NCBI RefSeq assembly: GCF_024699965.1
Contig: NZ_JAJOMZ010000004.1
Span: 1,982,001-2,046,000, forward strand
Direction of reading: 5' to 3'
DNA from: Flavobacterium sp. J372
GTDB taxonomy: Bacteria; Bacteroidota; Bacteroidia; Flavobacteriales; Flavobacteriaceae
DNA length: 64,000 nucleotides
In this document: positions 27,018 to 36,439 of the stretch, piece after piece
How the letters are laid out: the number at the start of each line of letters is the position of its first letter
Numbering within the stretch: position 1 is the stretch's first letter
Translations under genes and position numbers: made by a program
Notes under the pieces: model-generated
The model's input: the letters and a program-made list of their open reading frames with translations, nothing else
Told to the model about the DNA's origin: nothing
Database searches by the model: none

Positions 27018-28865
27018 TTAACGGGCAATTGCTTTGAGAACCATATCTTCTTTGATCATCACATCACGCATTAAAAGATTGTGTGGAAAAACTTTCAGTT
27101 TAGACTTTCTGAATCCTTCAAGTATTTTGTACAAAGATGATGCAGTAATAAGCGAAAGATTTAATTCATATTCCAATCCGCAATCCTTAATAAAATCATC
27201 TGAGAATTCAGGTGCAATCAATAATGATTTTATTACCCGGTAATCATTTTTACGTGCAATGGCATCATAAGATTTCAATTGTCTTGACACTGAACTGAAC
27301 TTGTTGTAATTACTTTCTTTGATTGTTTTACATTCTACAATGATTAAATCATTATTTCCAAGATTAATCAGAATATCAATCTGGTCTTTTGAGGTATTAA
27401 GTTTTTTTCTGAGAGGTTCGTCAATATGGAAACCTAACTCAGTAAGAATACGTTTTGTAAGTTCTTCAAACTTTAGGCCCAAATCGGCTTCTTTTATAAT
27501 AATTCCACCTTCTTTAAGAAGTAATAGGTTCCGGAATCCTATATGCTCATAATTTTCAAGAAAAAGATTCTCTGAATCCTTGTAAGCATCAAGGACATTG
27601 CTAATCAAATCACCACGGGTTTTAATGTCCATATTTTTGCAGAATTCAATAAGATCATTCTCAGCAATAAGCTCCAGTAAATCGCGTGGTTTAATATTAT
27701 AGTCGAGCAGATAAACACTTTTTAAAACATTTTCGTCCTGCAGCTCGAATTTTTTACGTAAGCTGTTATTAAAGCCTGGCAGGCTGTCTGATATTTGAAG
27801 AAGTAGTTTATCAAACCCATCATGAGACATCCCAATTTTATCGTCATGTTCCAAATCTTCAAAATATTTTATAAGACTTTCCATTTTTTCATCAACAGTT
27901 GAACCTTTCAGTGAAGTTATTTGAAGGTTTTTGTCGCAAAAATCATTCAAGAACTTTTTCTTTTCGGTTAATGTTGTTCCGTCTTTATGCACATCTTCAA
28001 CCAATACCTGCTTTATTGATATCCCTGCATTAATTATTTCATTTAGCTTATCTTCTAAAGGCAATTTTCTATCGATGTTGTGATTTTTACAAATGAGGTT
28101 GATTTGGGGTTCACGTAATTGTAGCAATACCCTTCGCATAAATTTATCGCTTACTTCCCGGCCCCTTGTTTTTCGCAACAGCCTGACAATCTCATCTGCA
28201 ATATATATGGTATTATTTTTCTTAGAATAGAAAATGACTCCAATACTTTTCAATTCATTAATTACTGCATCAATCTCAAGCTTTTTTACAGGAAGAATTA
28301 AGTAATTAATTAATTTTATTTCTTCCTGAGAGAGTGATAATTCCTCCGCTAATGTTAGCAGTATTGAATGTTCGTCAGTAGTAATTTTTTTTTCCTGATT
28401 GTTATTTTCGTCATTATAATATGCTTTTCTGAGGCAAGCAAGATAAATTTTGTAATCACGCTTTCGGGCAATATCGATTTCCGATTTATCATCAATAAGC
28501 TGATTTTCAAAATTTTTAAGCTTTTGCTTCAACACGCTTAATTCTTTATCGTAAAGTCGGGAGAACCAATCCTGTCGGATTATACAGCAGCCGTCTCTGG
28601 AAATTATATCAATAAGAATATCGAGCTGTGATGATGTTTTAAGGAATTCACACCTGATATACTCTGTAAACTCGTCTTCAAGAAGATTAAAGACTTTTAC
28701 AATATTAATGGTATCAACGCTTTTTAAATCCCTGTTTGAGTCTGATAACACAGCTTCAATCTCTTTTAAATTTTTAGGCTTACCTGCTATAAGGTTGTCA
28801 ATAATTTTCAAAAACGAATTCTTCTCGAAAGAATTAATGTTGTTTAATATTTTTTCAAGTTTCAT
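27018..28865 (-). CDS. orphan PD-(D/E)XK nuclease-like protein
   Basis: 615 residues, no signal peptide or membrane helix. The first 460 residues are mostly helical and charged, without a recognised domain. The C-terminal part (about 460 to 600) has the layout of a PD-(D/E)XK nuclease: F-E-E-L-T-K-R-I-L, then Q-I-D-I-L-I with Asp at 497, then I-V-E-C-K-T with Glu511 and Lys513, the order used by Mrr-like and Holliday-junction-type nucleases. It is clearly richer in A and T than its neighbours and stands alone between dnaN and an alpha/beta hydrolase. No methylase, helicase or other restriction partner is beside it. It could be a stand-alone defence or DNA-repair enzyme; I do not recognise a named family. 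A near-match promoter (TATATTCG, minus, 28884-28891) lies upstream. Confidence 0.75.
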   Translation of the reverse strand: MKLEKILNNINSFEKNSFLKIIDNLIAGKPKNLKEIEAVLSDSNRDLKSVDTINIVKVFNLLEDEFTEYIRCEFLKTSSQLDILIDIISRDGCCIIRQDWFSRLYDKELSVLKQKLKNFENQLIDDKSEIDIARKRDYKIYLACLRKAYYNDENNNQEKKITTDEHSILLTLAEELSLSQEEIKLINYLILPVKKLEIDAVINELKSIGVIFYSKKNNTIYIADEIVRLLRKTRGREVSDKFMRRVLLQLREPQINLICKNHNIDRKLPLEDKLNEIINAGISIKQVLVEDVHKDGTTLTEKKKFLNDFCDKNLQITSLKGSTVDEKMESLIKYFEDLEHDDKIGMSHDGFDKLLLQISDSLPGFNNSLRKKFELQDENVLKSVYLLDYNIKPRDLLELIAENDLIEFCKNMDIKTRGDLISNVLDAYKDSENLFLENYEHIGFRNLLLLKEGGIIIKEADLGLKFEELTKRILTELGFHIDEPLRKKLNTSKDQIDILINLGNNDLIIVECKTIKESNYNKFSSVSRQLKSYDAIARKNDYRVIKSLLIAPEFSDDFIKDCGLEYELNLSLITASSLYKILEGFRKSKLKVFPHNLLMRDVMIKEDMVLKAIAR

Positions 28866-28924
28866 ATCTAAGTAAGGTTTCTACGAATATATAAAATTTT
28901 AACATTTATTTTTAGAAATAAAAA

Positions 28925-28950
28925 AAGCCGATTCAAAAACGAATCGGCTT
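28925..28950 (-). terminator. terminator of the alpha/beta hydrolase gene
   Basis: Perfect 10-bp stem AAGCCGATTC / GAATCGGCTT with a 6-nt loop, followed on the minus strand by a T run. Confidence 0.8.
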
Positions 28951-28973
28951 GACACTTATAATAATTAATTTTA

Positions 28974-29822
28974 TCAAGAATTCACAAAGCTCACTAAATC
29001 TTCGTTGAATTTATTTTTATGGGTGTAGTATAATCCATGCGGTGCGTCATCATAAACAAAATATTGAGCATGGGGAATATACTTCACCGTTTCATCTGAT
29101 GACGAAGCAATTGGTACTGTAGCATCCTCTTTACCGTGAATGATCAGGGTTGGTATGCGCACTGATCTCAAGTCTTCACGGAAATCGGTAGTTGACCATG
29201 ACTGCATACATTTTATGGTAGAGTAGCCGGAAGCCTGCATGGCCAGGTTATGGTCGTGCAATAGGATTTCATTGCTTACCGGGTGGCTCAGCAGGTTTAC
29301 ACCGTAAAACATTTTCCCAAAGCTTGCCAGGAACTTCGCCCTGTCATCTTCAATCTGCTCCTGCATGGTTTCAAACTGTTCTTTTGGCAGTCCTGTTTCA
29401 TTATCATCAGTCTGCAGCAGGTACGGTGTTACTGAACCTACAAATACAGCTTTTGTCACGCGGCCTTCATTGTTATATTTTGAAAGAAATCGCGCTACTT
29501 CGCCACCGCCCATTGAGAAACCAACAAGTGTAACATCGGTCAGATCAAGTTCTTCAAGCAGAAGTTTCAGGTCGCCGGCAAGAGTGTCATAATCATAGCC
29601 GTCCCATGGGCGTGATGATAGCCCGAAACCGCGGCGGTCATACGCAATCACGCGGATATTGTGTTTTGGCAGTTCATTAAGCTGGTATTCCCATTGTTGG
29701 TAGTTGAGCGGCCAGCCATGTATAAGTACTACGGGTTTGCCGCGGCCTATATCCTGGTAAAAAATGTTTACTTCTTCTGAATTGCCCGAAAGGCTAACTG
29801 AGTTGGTGGTGATAAATGGCAT
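28974..29822 (-). CDS. alpha/beta hydrolase (chloroperoxidase-like esterase)
   Basis: 282 residues of alpha/beta hydrolase fold. Oxyanion region V-L-I-H-G-W-P-L near residue 35, nucleophile Ser in G-F-S-M-G-G-G near 105, Asp in H-G-K-E-D-A-T-V-P near 230, His in D-A-P-H-G-L-Y near 260. The G-F-S-M-G-G-G-E-V-A-R-Y-type elbow is typical of the non-haem chloroperoxidase/arylesterase branch, which hydrolyses esters and can make peracids. There is no signal peptide, so it is likely cytoplasmic. The 3' end has a terminator; it is next to, and in the same direction as, the universal stress protein gene. Confidence 0.9.
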   Translation of the reverse strand: MPFITTNSVSLSGNSEEVNIFYQDIGRGKPVVLIHGWPLNYQQWEYQLNELPKHNIRVIAYDRRGFGLSSRPWDGYDYDTLAGDLKLLLEELDLTDVTLVGFSMGGGEVARFLSKYNNEGRVTKAVFVGSVTPYLLQTDDNETGLPKEQFETMQEQIEDDRAKFLASFGKMFYGVNLLSHPVSNEILLHDHNLAMQASGYSTIKCMQSWSTTDFREDLRSVRIPTLIIHGKEDATVPIASSSDETVKYIPHAQYFVYDDAPHGLYYTHKNKFNEDLVSFVNS

Positions 29823-29934
29823 AATGTTACTTTTTTAAAATTGGAAGCTTGAAATTACAACTTCAAAAAATGTAAGCCATTTCAATTAAGAAAGCCTTGT
29901 GTGTTAAAGAAATCTTAAATGCTAAACAACAGCT

Positions 29935-30774
29935 TTACTGGTTGTCATTAAAAACCATAAGCGGCACTTTGGTATGGTATGCCAGTTTTTTTGTAAGGCT
30001 GCTATGGAATAATCCTTCAAAGAAACCGCGCTTATGCCTGCGCATTACCAGCATCTGTATATTATTATCTTCGGTAAAATCGTGTAATGCCTGCTCTAAA
30101 TCAGTATCTTGCACGGTATGGAAAGTAACTGGGTTTGCCCTGAAATGCAATTTCCATTCGGTTACACGCTCTTCAGGATTATCAGTACCATCCTGATTGT
30201 CAACATATATACAATGAATTTCTGCCCCAAGCCGCTCTGCTATAGAAACTGTAACAGTCATTGCATCATTATCTTTATCCCGATATTGCGTTGCAAAACC
30301 AATATTTTTAATCTTTTGATATTCAGCTTCTTCAGGAATTGCCAGCACCGGTACTTTAGCATTGCTCATCATTGATGAAGCTGTTGAACCTATGAATGTT
30401 TCTTTCAAGCCCGTAGCGCCCTTTGTTCCCATAATGATGAGGTCGCAATTTTCCTCACTGCAAACTTTATTAATATTGTACACTAAGTCGCCGTACAGCA
30501 ATATGTTACGCATTTTTACATGGCCCATATTACGCCTCTCTGCAATCTCATGCATTTGCGGCAGCTGGTCTTTAAAGTTTTCAAACTGGTTCAGTTCCAC
30601 AATGTCATATATCTCGGCTGCTGTTTCAGGCATTGGCGGTGTCTCAACGATAGGAAGGTCGTAAACGTGGAGTATAACCAGCTCAGCGTCAAATCTATCC
30701 GCAAAATCCAGTGCATAGGCAAATGCCGCTCCGGAGGCATCTGAAAAATCGGTAGGGAACAAAATGGTTTTCAT
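29935..30774 (-). CDS. universal stress protein, tandem UspA domains
   Basis: 279 residues, about twice a single UspA domain. The first domain opens I-L-F-P-T-D-F-S-D-A-S and holds the ATP-binding-type segment M-G-T-K-G-A-T-G-L-K-E-T-F-I-G-S-T-A near residue 115 (G-x2-G-x9-G-S/T). The second half is more degenerate, without a clear nucleotide loop. Such proteins are induced by starvation or stress in many bacteria and bind ATP or small ligands; their targets are unclear. 112 nt separate it from the hydrolase gene downstream. Confidence 0.9.
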   Translation of the reverse strand: MKTILFPTDFSDASGAAFAYALDFADRFDAELVILHVYDLPIVETPPMPETAAEIYDIVELNQFENFKDQLPQMHEIAERRNMGHVKMRNILLYGDLVYNINKVCSEENCDLIIMGTKGATGLKETFIGSTASSMMSNAKVPVLAIPEEAEYQKIKNIGFATQYRDKDNDAMTVTVSIAERLGAEIHCIYVDNQDGTDNPEERVTEWKLHFRANPVTFHTVQDTDLEQALHDFTEDNNIQMLVMRRHKRGFFEGLFHSSLTKKLAYHTKVPLMVFNDNQ

Positions 30775-30872
30775 AATCAGTGTGTTTGCTTAGTTAAAAT
30801 TACAAAAAACAGTTGGACTTTTCTTACTTTTTATGCCGGTATTAACAAACATGTTTTAGTTTCAGGAAAGCG

Positions 30873-30880
30873 TATCTTTG
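30873..30880 (+). promoter_or_regulatory. -7 box TATCTTTG of mnmE
   Basis: Full TAnnTTTG match 17 nt before the mnmE ATG at 30898, implying a very short leader of about 10 nt. No clear -33 TTTG at the right distance. Confidence 0.6.
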
Positions 30881-30897
30881 CAGAAATTATTTTGAAA

Positions 30898-32292
30898 ATG
30901 ATCCATCAGGATACCATAGTGGCGCTTGCAACACCATCAGGAGCAGGGGCAATAGCCTTAATTCGCATATCAGGCAGTGATGCCATCACAATAGCTTCCA
31001 CCGTTTTTAAATCGATTTCAGGTAAAGACATTACGCGGCAGAAATCACATACGCTGCACCTTGGTACCATTGAAGATGAGGGTAGGGTGTATGACCAGGT
31101 ATTGCTTTCAATTTTTAAAGGAACTAACTCTTACACAGGTGAAAACACCGTTGAAATTTCATGCCACGGCTCGGTTTTTATCCAACAGCAGATTATACAG
31201 TTATTGTTACGCAAAGGCTGCCGCATGGCTAATGCGGGTGAATTTACCCTTCGTGCATTTTTGAACGGAAAGCTTGACCTGAGTCAGGCTGAAGCGGTTG
31301 CCGACCTTATTGCCAGCGATAACGAGGCTAGCCACCAAATAGCCATGCAGCAAATGCGCGGTGGTTTCAGTAGTGAGATTGCAAAATTGAGAGAAGAACT
31401 GTTGAATTTTGCATCGCTGATTGAGCTTGAACTTGATTTTGCCGAGGAAGATGTGGAGTTTGCCGACCGTACTCAATTTTATGATTTGCTGAACCGTATT
31501 GAGTTTGTCCTGAAGCGGTTAATTGATTCTTTTGCAGTAGGTAATGTGATTAAGAACGGGATACCCGTAGCAATTGTGGGCGAACCGAATGTGGGTAAGT
31601 CAACATTGCTGAATGCACTTTTGAATGAAGAGCGTGCCATTGTAAGCGACATTGCAGGTACAACACGCGACACTATTGAAGATGAGATTGTTATAGATGG
31701 CATAGGCTTCCGGTTTATTGATACCGCAGGTATTCGTGATACGCAGGATGTGGTGGAAAGCATCGGCATCAAAAAGACTTTTGAAAAGATGGAGCAGGCT
31801 CAGGTAGTTATCTATTTGATAAGCAGCGAGCAGTTTGCAGTTGCCAATTCACTTGATAACCTTAAGCTTGAAATTGAGAAGATTAAGAACCAGTACCCGC
31901 AAAAAGCGCTTGTGGTTATCGGTAACAAAAAGGATTTATATACTGATGAGCAGATTGAAGGCATAAAGTCTGAAATTCCGGAGACATTGCTGATATCTGC
32001 TAAAAATAAAGAAGGTATCGAGGAATTAAAAGCCAAACTGCTTTCATTTGTAAACACAGGCGCATTGCGCAATAATGAAACGATTGTAACTAACGCCAGG
32101 CATTATGACTCGCTCATTAAAGCTCTTGAAGAAATACAAAAAGTACAGGATGGTATGCAAACAGGCCTTTCGGCAGATCTTGTGGCAATTGATATTCGTC
32201 AGGCATTATACTATTTCGGAGAGATAACCGGACAGGTTACTAATGACGAGCTTCTTGGGAACATCTTTGCAAACTTCTGCATAGGGAAATAA
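30898..32292 (+). CDS. mnmE: tRNA modification GTPase MnmE
   Basis: 464 residues from ATG 30898; a TTG two codons earlier is less likely. The N-terminal tetrahydrofolate-binding domain begins D-T-I-V-A-L-A-T-P, then a helical domain with an inserted Ras-like G domain: G1 G-E-P-N-V-G-K-S-T at 228-236, D-T-A-G-I-R-D-T (G3 region) near 275, and N-K-K-D (G4) near 340. It ends in the conserved F-C-I-G-K, whose Cys is required in the family. With MnmG it makes the cmnm5 modification of wobble uridine in tRNAs. mnmG is not in the window. Confidence 0.97.
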   Translation: MIHQDTIVALATPSGAGAIALIRISGSDAITIASTVFKSISGKDITRQKSHTLHLGTIEDEGRVYDQVLLSIFKGTNSYTGENTVEISCHGSVFIQQQIIQLLLRKGCRMANAGEFTLRAFLNGKLDLSQAEAVADLIASDNEASHQIAMQQMRGGFSSEIAKLREELLNFASLIELELDFAEEDVEFADRTQFYDLLNRIEFVLKRLIDSFAVGNVIKNGIPVAIVGEPNVGKSTLLNALLNEERAIVSDIAGTTRDTIEDEIVIDGIGFRFIDTAGIRDTQDVVESIGIKKTFEKMEQAQVVIYLISSEQFAVANSLDNLKLEIEKIKNQYPQKALVVIGNKKDLYTDEQIEGIKSEIPETLLISAKNKEGIEELKAKLLSFVNTGALRNNETIVTNARHYDSLIKALEEIQKVQDGMQTGLSADLVAIDIRQALYYFGEITGQVTNDELLGNIFANFCIGK

Positions 32293-32294
32293 AA

Positions 32295-32318
32295 AAACCG
32301 CCATGAAAATGGCGGTTT
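32295..32318. terminator. terminator between mnmE and the adhesin
   Basis: Perfect 10-bp stem AAACCGCCAT / ATGGCGGTTT with a GAAA loop, between convergent genes; A and T runs on both sides. Confidence 0.85.
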
Positions 32319-32335
32319 ATTTTTGAAGTTACAAA

Positions 32336-35300
32336 TTATTGCTTCTTAACAATCTTCAGCGTTTTAACGCTTTCACCTGATGTAACATTAACTATATAAG
32401 TTCCGTCAGCAAGGGCCGACATATCTACACTTGCTTCAGTAGCATTAACCGTTCTAGCCAGTACCTGCTGGCCAACCAGGTTGTACACAGTAACACTTGT
32501 AATGTCAGTTGTGTATGAAATTTTAAGCACATCTTTCACCGGGTTAGGGAAGTACCTGAACGAAGACGAATCAAACGAGCCGGAGCTCAATACAGCATCT
32601 ACCGCTATATCATCAAGGTAAAGCAGGTTCTGCCCCAATGCCGAGTAAGCTTGGAAGCCGATGTAGTAAATACCTGTGGTAGCAGGAGTAAACTCTACAG
32701 AGCCATTATTAGGCGTGTTTCCGGTGATTGAAGGGTGATCACTTAGTTGTGTCATACTTGCAGCTGTTGCCTCTGTACCATAACCAACTTTCATCTTTTC
32801 AACATAAGTACCAGTTGTATTCGCCCCATATTTGTAAGTAAGCTTATACGTTTGTCCTGCTGTAAGGTTAATACCGCGGGTAAAGAACCAAGTGTCCGCT
32901 GCACCTGCATAAGTGTAGTTGTAGCTAAGGCCTTTGTTTGTAAACCCGCCACCGTTAAGTGCAGCGGTTTTCCATGTGTTGCCTGATCCGTTGTTGATCA
33001 CCGTTGAGCATACAGGTACAGCCGGTACTACAGAAGATTCAAAATTTTCAGTAAAAGGCACGCTTGATGCTTCACAGTCTGTTGTAAATGTTGCGAATGC
33101 TGACCATTGGCTTAAATCACCATCGCCGCAATTTCCTCTTACCCATACATAGTACATTGTGCTTGATGCCAGGTCTGAAATGTTTGCAGAACTGGCACCC
33201 GCTGCTGCTGTACCTTGTGGTGTTACGTTGGCAGCCGGAGGTGTACTTACAGTATTGTAATAGTATTCAAAACCGCTAGCCGGTGTTCCTGTTGCAGTCC
33301 ATGATACGGTTGCTGTATGAAGGCCGGTACCTACTGCGCTCACACCTGTAGGCGCGAAGCATGTTGGTGATACAGTTACAGAGATATCATCTACATAAAG
33401 ATAGTTTTGCCCCGAAGCTGAGTACGCTTTGAACCCGATGTAGTATACACCCGTGGTTGATGGTGTAAAGTCTACATATGTTGTAGTTGGTGTTGAGCCT
33501 GTAATAGCAGGATGGTCTGCAAGCTGCATCATTGCTAAAGATGAAGTTGCATCACCATAAGCAACTTCAAGTTTTTCGGTATAAGTAGCTGACGATGCAC
33601 CGTACTTGTACGTTAGCCTGTAACTTGTACCTGCCGTAAGGTTTAATCCTTGTGTATAAAACCAGGTATTGGCCGGTCCTGCATAGGTATAGTTATAACG
33701 AAGCGCTTTGTTGTTAAAGCCACCTGCAGCAGGAGTTGAAGTAATCCATTTGTTACCTGTCCCTTCATTTACCACAATAGTACATGCCGGTAGGGCAGGG
33801 GTTGTTACCGATTCAAAATCCTGTACGTAAGGTACATTTGTAGCTTCGCACATAGTTGTAAACATAGCGCTTTGAGACCATGCACTCAAGTCATCGTTTC
33901 CGCAATTGTTGCGTATCCAGATGTAATATGTTGTGTTAGGCGTAAGGTCAGATATTGTGGTCGAAACATCGGCAGCACCAGCTGTACCAAGCGCTGTTGT
34001 AGCTGCTGTTGGCGCAGTGCCTGTTGTATTGTAGTAATATTGATAGCCTGCTGAAACACCATCAGGAGTCCACATAATATCAGCAGAGTTTACCCCTGTA
34101 CCCATCGCCGTCAGGCCAGTAGGCGTGTTACAAGTTGGCGCAACAATCACAGAGATATCATCTACATAAAGTGAGTTTTGGCCTGCTGCAGAGTAAGCGT
34201 GGAAGCCAATATAGTAAACCCCTGTTGTAGACGGCGTGAAATCTACATATGTAATAGTCGCTGCCGAACCTGTTATAGACGGGTGATCATTCAGCTGTAT
34301 CATTGCAGATGATTGTGTATCCATCCCGTAGCTCACTTCCATTTTTTCAGTATAGCCAGATCCTCCGTATTTGTAAGTAAGCCTGTAGCTGGTACCTGCA
34401 GTAAGGTTAAGGCCCTGGGTATAAAACCATGCGTCAGCAGGGTTCGCGAAGCTGTATGGGTAGCGAAGCACCTTAGTATTAAATGCTGCGGTAGCTGGGC
34501 TTGTTGTATTCCAGGTATTGCCTGTACCCTCATTTACCGCAATTGTACATGCAGGCAGGGCAGGAGTTGTTACCGACTCAAAGTTTTGGGTATAAGGTAC
34601 GTTCGTAGCCTCACAAAGTGTTGTAAAGCTTCCGCTTTGAGACCAAACACTAAGGTCATTGTTTCCGCAGTTGTTGCGTACCCAAACATAGTAAGTGGTA
34701 TTTGGCGAAAGGTCAGAAATATTCGCAGATGTCTCTGCTGCACCTACACTCCCTAGCGCTGTTGTTGCTGCAGTAGGTGCAGTGTTGGTTGTGTTGTAAT
34801 AGTATTGATACCCTCCTGAAACACCGTCAGGTGTCCATGATATTACACCGCTGCCTGGCCCTGAAGCCACGGCGCTTACACCTGTAGGAGTATTACAAGT
34901 TGGAGCAACCGTTACAGAAATATCATCAACCAATAGGTAGTTTTGGCCTGATGCAGAGTAAGCGTGGAAACCAATAAAATAAACTCCTGTAGTTGCAGGG
35001 GTAAAATCAACATATGTAACTGTTGGTGTACTTCCTGTAATTTCAGGGTAATCTACAATCTGGATCATAGAAGCTCCGTCAGTAGCCATACCGTAACCTA
35101 CCTCCATTTTCTCTGTGTAGCCGGAACCGCCGTATTTGTAAGCAACGCGGTAACTAACGCCCGCTATAAGATTTAGGCCGCGTGTAAAGAACCACGTATC
35201 TGCAGCGCCGGCGAATGAATAAGAGTAACGCAGCGCCTTATTTGTAAAGCCGTAAGCAGCCGGTGATGCGGTTGTCCAGATATTCGCAGGGCCGGTTTTG

Positions 35301-36319
35301 ATGGCAGTAGTACACGCCGGCAAAGCCGGTACCGTTGCAGATTCAAAATTTTCAGTATAAGGTAGATCGGTTGGTTCACATAGCGTTGTGAATGACGTGC
35401 CCGGTACCCAGTTGCCAAAGGTATCACCGCAAACACTCCTTATCCAGGTATAATAGAGCGTATTTGGCAGAAGTGTGCCTGCTGATACGCTTGTACCCTG
35501 GGCTGGAATACCCTGTACAGCGGCAGTTGGTGCTGTATTGACACTTGATACATATACCTGGTAACCATTTGCAGGAACCACCTGTGGAGGTGTCCAGGTA
35601 AGATTTGCGGTATTTGTCGCAACCACATCTGCATGAAGGTTTGATGCAGGAAGGCATGATGCCAATGTAGCATTAAACTCCAGCCTTGCCAATGTAGTAT
35701 ACCTTGTTCCTGCAGGAGGTGTAGCCGGGTTAATGTTGGTAGCCGCCCCTGCCCTCAAACCTGTGTTTGCTAAACTAACATATGTACCAAAAGTTGTGGC
35801 AGAGAAGCCATTTGTTTTGCCGTCAGAATTTTCATCTACAGCTACAATAAGGTTGCTGGTGCCATCATATATAAATGGCGCTGAAAAAGTAATTTCAAGC
35901 CACTGGCCGTTAACCGATGTTATATTACCTGAAAACACCTGTGTAAGGTTTGCTACAGGTTCCCAGTCGGTTGTTGAAGCAAATGAACTTTTTGTAGTGT
36001 GTCCTACATAAACGGTCCAGCTTTCCCAGTTGGCAAACGGCTCAAGGCCACTTGCAATGTAAAAGCGTACTGCCGTAATCTGCCCCGCGCTTCCGCCGGC
36101 GCCTATTATCTCAGAGGCTCTCACAATTTGCTGTGAATAGTTGTAGAAGCTGTAGGTATCCATAGGCATACCATAAGCAGAAGTAGTGCCACTGCCGACA
36201 GCTACCGTGCCTAAAGTCTGTCCTGAGGCAGACAAGCACGTAAATAAAGAGCATAAGGCAATAAAGCCTATGCGCCAGTAATTAAATTTCCGATAAACGG
36301 GACTGGTAATTTTATTCAT
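32336..36319 (-). CDS. T9SS-secreted modular adhesin (FN3 and MAM-like repeats)
   Basis: 1327 residues from ATG 36319; a start at 36355 overlaps the promoter and is rejected. A signal peptide (cut near A-S-G-Q) is followed by a beta-rich domain (about 20 to 200), then alternating fibronectin type III modules (for example P-N-T-T-Y-Y-V-W-V-R) and cleaved-adhesin/MAM-like modules (E-N-F-E-S, then Y-I-G-F-H-A-Y-S). Three full copies of a unit of 255 to 258 residues and part of a fourth are visible. The C-terminus is a type A T9SS sorting domain (F-R-Y-F-P-N-P near residue 1245, ending K-I-V-K-K-Q), so the protein should be sent through the type IX system and may be fixed on the cell surface. Likely role: adhesion or carbohydrate binding, by inference from module type. 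Confidence 0.9.
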   Translation of the reverse strand: MNKITSPVYRKFNYWRIGFIALCSLFTCLSASGQTLGTVAVGSGTTSAYGMPMDTYSFYNYSQQIVRASEIIGAGGSAGQITAVRFYIASGLEPFANWESWTVYVGHTTKSSFASTTDWEPVANLTQVFSGNITSVNGQWLEITFSAPFIYDGTSNLIVAVDENSDGKTNGFSATTFGTYVSLANTGLRAGAATNINPATPPAGTRYTTLARLEFNATLASCLPASNLHADVVATNTANLTWTPPQVVPANGYQVYVSSVNTAPTAAVQGIPAQGTSVSAGTLLPNTLYYTWIRSVCGDTFGNWVPGTSFTTLCEPTDLPYTENFESATVPALPACTTAIKTGPANIWTTASPAAYGFTNKALRYSYSFAGAADTWFFTRGLNLIAGVSYRVAYKYGGSGYTEKMEVGYGMATDGASMIQIVDYPEITGSTPTVTYVDFTPATTGVYFIGFHAYSASGQNYLLVDDISVTVAPTCNTPTGVSAVASGPGSGVISWTPDGVSGGYQYYYNTTNTAPTAATTALGSVGAAETSANISDLSPNTTYYVWVRNNCGNNDLSVWSQSGSFTTLCEATNVPYTQNFESVTTPALPACTIAVNEGTGNTWNTTSPATAAFNTKVLRYPYSFANPADAWFYTQGLNLTAGTSYRLTYKYGGSGYTEKMEVSYGMDTQSSAMIQLNDHPSITGSAATITYVDFTPSTTGVYYIGFHAYSAAGQNSLYVDDISVIVAPTCNTPTGLTAMGTGVNSADIMWTPDGVSAGYQYYYNTTGTAPTAATTALGTAGAADVSTTISDLTPNTTYYIWIRNNCGNDDLSAWSQSAMFTTMCEATNVPYVQDFESVTTPALPACTIVVNEGTGNKWITSTPAAGGFNNKALRYNYTYAGPANTWFYTQGLNLTAGTSYRLTYKYGASSATYTEKLEVAYGDATSSLAMMQLADHPAITGSTPTTTYVDFTPSTTGVYYIGFKAYSASGQNYLYVDDISVTVSPTCFAPTGVSAVGTGLHTATVSWTATGTPASGFEYYYNTVSTPPAANVTPQGTAAAGASSANISDLASSTMYYVWVRGNCGDGDLSQWSAFATFTTDCEASSVPFTENFESSVVPAVPVCSTVINNGSGNTWKTAALNGGGFTNKGLSYNYTYAGAADTWFFTRGINLTAGQTYKLTYKYGANTTGTYVEKMKVGYGTEATAASMTQLSDHPSITGNTPNNGSVEFTPATTGIYYIGFQAYSALGQNLLYLDDIAVDAVLSSGSFDSSSFRYFPNPVKDVLKISYTTDITSVTVYNLVGQQVLARTVNATEASVDMSALADGTYIVNVTSGESVKTLKIVKKQ
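32600..35380 (-). repeat. tandem repeat units within the adhesin gene
   Basis: Units begin with Cys-Glu-[Pro/Ala] at 35380, 34615, 33850 and 33076, giving periods of 765, 765 and 774 nt. Copies two and three are the most alike (V-T-T-P-A-L-P-A-C-T-I). The last unit lacks its FN3 half and leads into the sorting domain. Such repeats can expand or shrink by recombination. Confidence 0.8.
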
Positions 36320-36352
36320 GAAATAAATTGATTTAAATTGCGCTAAATATAT

Positions 36353-36360
36353 CAAAATTA
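36353..36360 (-). promoter_or_regulatory. -7 box TAATTTTG of the adhesin
   Basis: Full TAnnTTTG match on the minus strand, 34 nt before ATG 36319. Confidence 0.6.
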
Positions 36361-36414
36361 TTCTTAAAAATTTAAAATAGCAGTTTTCGTTTACCTACCC
36401 TTTTATTCACAAAA

Positions 36415-36435
36415 AAAGCGCCTTAAAGACGCTTT
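36415..36435 (-). terminator. probable terminator of the M42 peptidase gene
   Basis: AAAGCG / CGCTTT short stem with partly paired centre, followed on the minus strand by a seven-base T run. It lies just beyond the stop at 36440. Confidence 0.65.
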
Positions 36436-36439
36436 AGTT

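Noticed and set aside
32336..36355. CRISPR-like or satellite array
   Set aside because: The repeat period is about 765 nt and in frame with FN3 and MAM-like modules; it is a protein-level repeat.
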